Positions 62,302 to 64,000 of a stretch of 64,000 nucleotides of DNA are shown in pieces. How positions within the stretch are numbered: position 1 is the stretch's first letter; each line of letters starts with the position of its first letter. This DNA comes from Actinomycetota bacterium. Lineage in GTDB: Bacteria > Actinomycetota > Acidimicrobiia > Acidimicrobiales > RAAP-2. The translations under genes were made by a program, and so were the position numbers. The stretch spans positions 62,001 through 126,000 of the forward strand of contig WLNI01000002.1 in NCBI GenBank assembly GCA_009699875.1. Reading direction: 5' to 3'. The notes below the pieces were generated by a model, which ran no database searches, was not told the origin of the DNA, and saw only the letters and a program-made list of their open reading frames with translations.

Positions 62302-63897
62302 GTGAGTGATTCATCAACCCCAACAAGTCGGCACACAGATTCCGGCATTGAAATAAATGAGCTCTATACCGAGAAGGATCTCCAAGGCTTTGACCCCGCA
62401 ACAAAGTTGGGTCTGCCTGGGGCGTATCCCTACACCCGTGGTGTTCACGCAGAGATGTACCGCAAGCGCCTCTGGACGATGCGCCAATACGCGGGGTTTG
62501 GAAACGCAGAGTCCACAAACGAGCGCTTCAAGTTTCTCCTCGACGCCGGTCAAACTGGTCTGAGTTGCGCCTTTGACCTTCCCACTCAGATGGGATACGA
62601 CTCGGACCACCCGAGGGCTGAGGGTGAAGTCGGCAAGGTTGGTGTTGCCATTGACTCACTCGCTGACATGCGCCTCCTCCTGCAAGGGCTTCCACTCGAC
62701 CAAGTCACAACCTCAATGACAATCAATTCAACAGCGTCAACCCTGCTGTTGTTGTACCAGTTGGTTGCAGAAGAGCAAGGCGTTAAAGGCCCTCAGATTC
62801 GCGGCACCATTCAAAACGATATTTTGAAGGAGTACGTGGCGAGAGGTACCTACATCTATCCGCCACGACCCTCCATGCGGCTGATCGTCGATACGTTTTC
62901 CTACTGCGCAGAGAACCTTCCAAACTGGAACACCATCTCAATCTCGGGCTATCACATTCGAGAAGCGGGATCGACTGCGGTCCAAGAGATTGCCTTCACG
63001 ATTGCCAATGGCATTGCCTACGTCGAGGCGGCTCAAGCGGCCGGTCTCGACGTCGATGCATTCGCTCCACGGCTCAGTTTCTTCTGGAATAGCCATAACA
63101 ATCTTTTTGAAGAGGTAGCGAAATTCCGAGCAGCTCGACGCATGTGGGCCAAGATCATGACGGAACGATTTGGCGCAAAAGATGACCGATCAAAGGTGAT
63201 GCGATTCCACACGCAAACTGGTGGTTCAACCTTGACGGCACAGCAACCTGAAAACAATATTGTGCGAGTGACGGTCCAAGCCATGGCTGCAGCTTTGGGG
63301 GGCACGCAAAGTCTCCATACCAATGGCTACGACGAAGCCTTGGGGCTCCCGACGACGAAAGCCGCGAAGATTGCTCTGCGAACCCAACAAATCGTGGGTT
63401 ACGAGTCAGGTGTCGCCGATACGGTCGACCCGCTTGCGGGGTCGTACTTCCTCGAAACGCTGACTGATGAGACTGAAGCCGCAGCCTTTGCCTATCTCGA
63501 GCAGATTGACGCAATGGGTGGAGCAGTCGATGCCATTGAGGCAAGATTCATGCAAGAAGAGATCGAATCCGCAGCGTACGCCTACGCGAAAGACATCGAC
63601 AGTGGTCAAAAAGTTGTCATCGGAGTCAATAAGTTTGTTGATGAGACCAACGAACCTACCGATGTCTTCCCAATCGACCCTCAACTCCAAAAGGACCAGG
63701 TTGCTCGGCTTGCTGACGTGCGAGCCAAGAGAGATCAAAGTGCGGTTGACGCTGCGCTCGGCGACTTGGAGCGTGCGGCATCGGGGACACAGAATGTGCT
63801 GGTCCCAATGAAGGATGCACTTTCTAAGATGGCAACTCTCGGAGAAGTCGCCGACGTCTTGCGTGGGGTCTTTGGTACCTATCAGCCTGGAGGCTGA
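62302..63897 (+). CDS. Methylmalonyl-CoA mutase-type large subunit without B12 domain
   Basis: From GTG at 62302 the protein has 531 residues; the ORF-track start 36 codons upstream lies in poor sequence. It is the TIM-barrel subunit of an adenosylcobalamin-dependent acyl-CoA mutase. The B12-binding domain is absent and must be a separate small subunit outside the window. Substrate-defining residues can be placed: RQYAGFG gives Y63 and [11 protein letters not shown] gives R181. These align with Tyr89 and Arg207 of Propionibacterium methylmalonyl-CoA mutase and have the same spacing of 118 residues. Isobutyryl-CoA mutases have Phe and Gln there. A dicarboxylic acyl-CoA such as methylmalonyl-CoA is therefore the likely substrate. 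Confidence 0.9.
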   Translation: MSDSSTPTSRHTDSGIEINELYTEKDLQGFDPATKLGLPGAYPYTRGVHAEMYRKRLWTMRQYAGFGNAESTNERFKFLLDAGQTGLSCAFDLPTQMGYDSDHPRAEGEVGKVGVAIDSLADMRLLLQGLPLDQVTTSMTINSTASTLLLLYQLVAEEQGVKGPQIRGTIQNDILKEYVARGTYIYPPRPSMRLIVDTFSYCAENLPNWNTISISGYHIREAGSTAVQEIAFTIANGIAYVEAAQAAGLDVDAFAPRLSFFWNSHNNLFEEVAKFRAARRMWAKIMTERFGAKDDRSKVMRFHTQTGGSTLTAQQPENNIVRVTVQAMAAALGGTQSLHTNGYDEALGLPTTKAAKIALRTQQIVGYESGVADTVDPLAGSYFLETLTDETEAAAFAYLEQIDAMGGAVDAIEARFMQEEIESAAYAYAKDIDSGQKVVIGVNKFVDETNEPTDVFPIDPQLQKDQVARLADVRAKRDQSAVDAALGDLERAASGTQNVLVPMKDALSKMATLGEVADVLRGVFGTYQPGG

Positions 63898-63915
63898 GAG
63901 TAAGTTTTCTTACTC
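63898..63915. repeat. Perfect hairpin between convergent genes
   Basis: GAGTAAG-TTTT-CTTACTC begins directly after the mutase stop and overlaps the stop codon of the minus-strand gene. Neither side has a U-tract, so it is only a possible transcript end structure. Confidence 0.5.
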
Positions 63916-64000
63916 GCTCGCCACGAGGTTGAAATGTTCAACCTGAGGAGCGGGTTCATAGAACGGATGAGTGAGTTCTCTCCAACGCTCGTAGGCAGGA
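63910..64000 (-). CDS. Partial coding region at right edge, C-terminus only
   Basis: On the minus strand a frame enters from the edge and ends with TAA at 63910-63912. The visible tail is about 30 residues and reads YERWRELTHPFYEPAPQ then VEHFNLVASE. The frame is open across the visible part and the composition is protein-like. The Y-x2-W pattern near a C-terminus recalls FGGY-type carbohydrate kinases, but that is a weak impression and I do not assign a function. The stop codon lies inside the perfect hairpin shared with the mutase gene. Confidence 0.55.
   Translation of the reverse strand, partial: PAYERWRELTHPFYEPAPQVEHFNLVASE

Overview
The window looks like a chromosomal segment of a mid-GC actinobacterium, most probably a member of the Acidimicrobiia or a close relative; this placement is inferred. 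The support is: mycobacterial-type SerC and LeuA, the actinobacterial SufB/SufD/SufC/SufS/SufU set, many acyl-CoA catabolic genes, a RipA-like NlpC/P60 protein, a LytR-CpsA-Psr protein, KstR-like operators, and many genes that seem to be leaderless (a TAnnnT -10 box 6-8 bases before the start codon). Coding density is very high and most operon joints are 4-base ATGA/GTGA overlaps. I saw no rRNA, tRNA, CRISPR array, insertion sequence or prophage.

Bases 1-13175 are amino-acid biosynthesis: serC (cut by the window edge), aspC and serA for serine and aspartate-family transamination, then leuA, leuCD (co-transcribed with greA) and a leuB-ilvE-cimA operon for leucine and, by the citramalate route, isoleucine. 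Two transcription attenuators of the same design control this block. One leader peptide ends in four leucines (before leuA). The other carries V-T-I-I (before leuB-ilvE-cimA). Both reading frames are 36 nt long, and each is followed at once by a hairpin and then a U-tract terminator.

Bases 13197-31155 are mostly lipid or steroid-type acyl-CoA catabolism: an EmrB-type exporter, a thiolase, a crotonase, a hotdog thioesterase, an acyl-CoA ligase and a 3-hydroxyacyl-CoA dehydrogenase-type SDR. Two KstR-like palindromes lie upstream of the thiolase and between the divergent ligase and SDR. Lgt, NlpC/P60, a dienelactone hydrolase, a CitE/malyl-CoA-lyase-like enzyme, a secreted hydrolase, an acyl-CoA dehydrogenase, a methyltransferase, a MaoC protein, mutY and an epoxide-hydrolase-like protein follow.

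Bases 31181-46063 hold miscellaneous enzymes and then a dispersed Suf iron-sulfur assembly region. It runs sufB, a small four-cysteine protein, sufD, a Rieske ferredoxin and sufC on the plus strand, and sufC2-sufS-sufU on the minus strand, so there are two SufC ATPases. An LCP-family cell-wall ligase sits between the two halves.

Bases 46109-64000 carry another acyl-CoA dehydrogenase, thiE, an HhH-GPD protein, rnhA, lpd and, overlapping lpd, one reading frame that fuses LipB (octanoyltransferase) to LipA (lipoyl synthase). The B12-linked genes come next: metH and a PduO-type adenosyltransferase diverge from a 40-bp shared promoter, and a methylmalonyl-CoA-type mutase large subunit lies near the right edge. 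PepA, a nitroreductase, a rhodanese-ThiF (MoeB-like) protein and a Bax-inhibitor-1 membrane protein fill the rest. A minus-strand gene enters from the right edge.

The observations most worth following are the LipB-LipA fusion, the paired branched-chain attenuators, the KstR-like operators, the duplicated SufC, the small four-cysteine protein inside the suf region, and the compact leaderless divergent promoter of metH and pduO.
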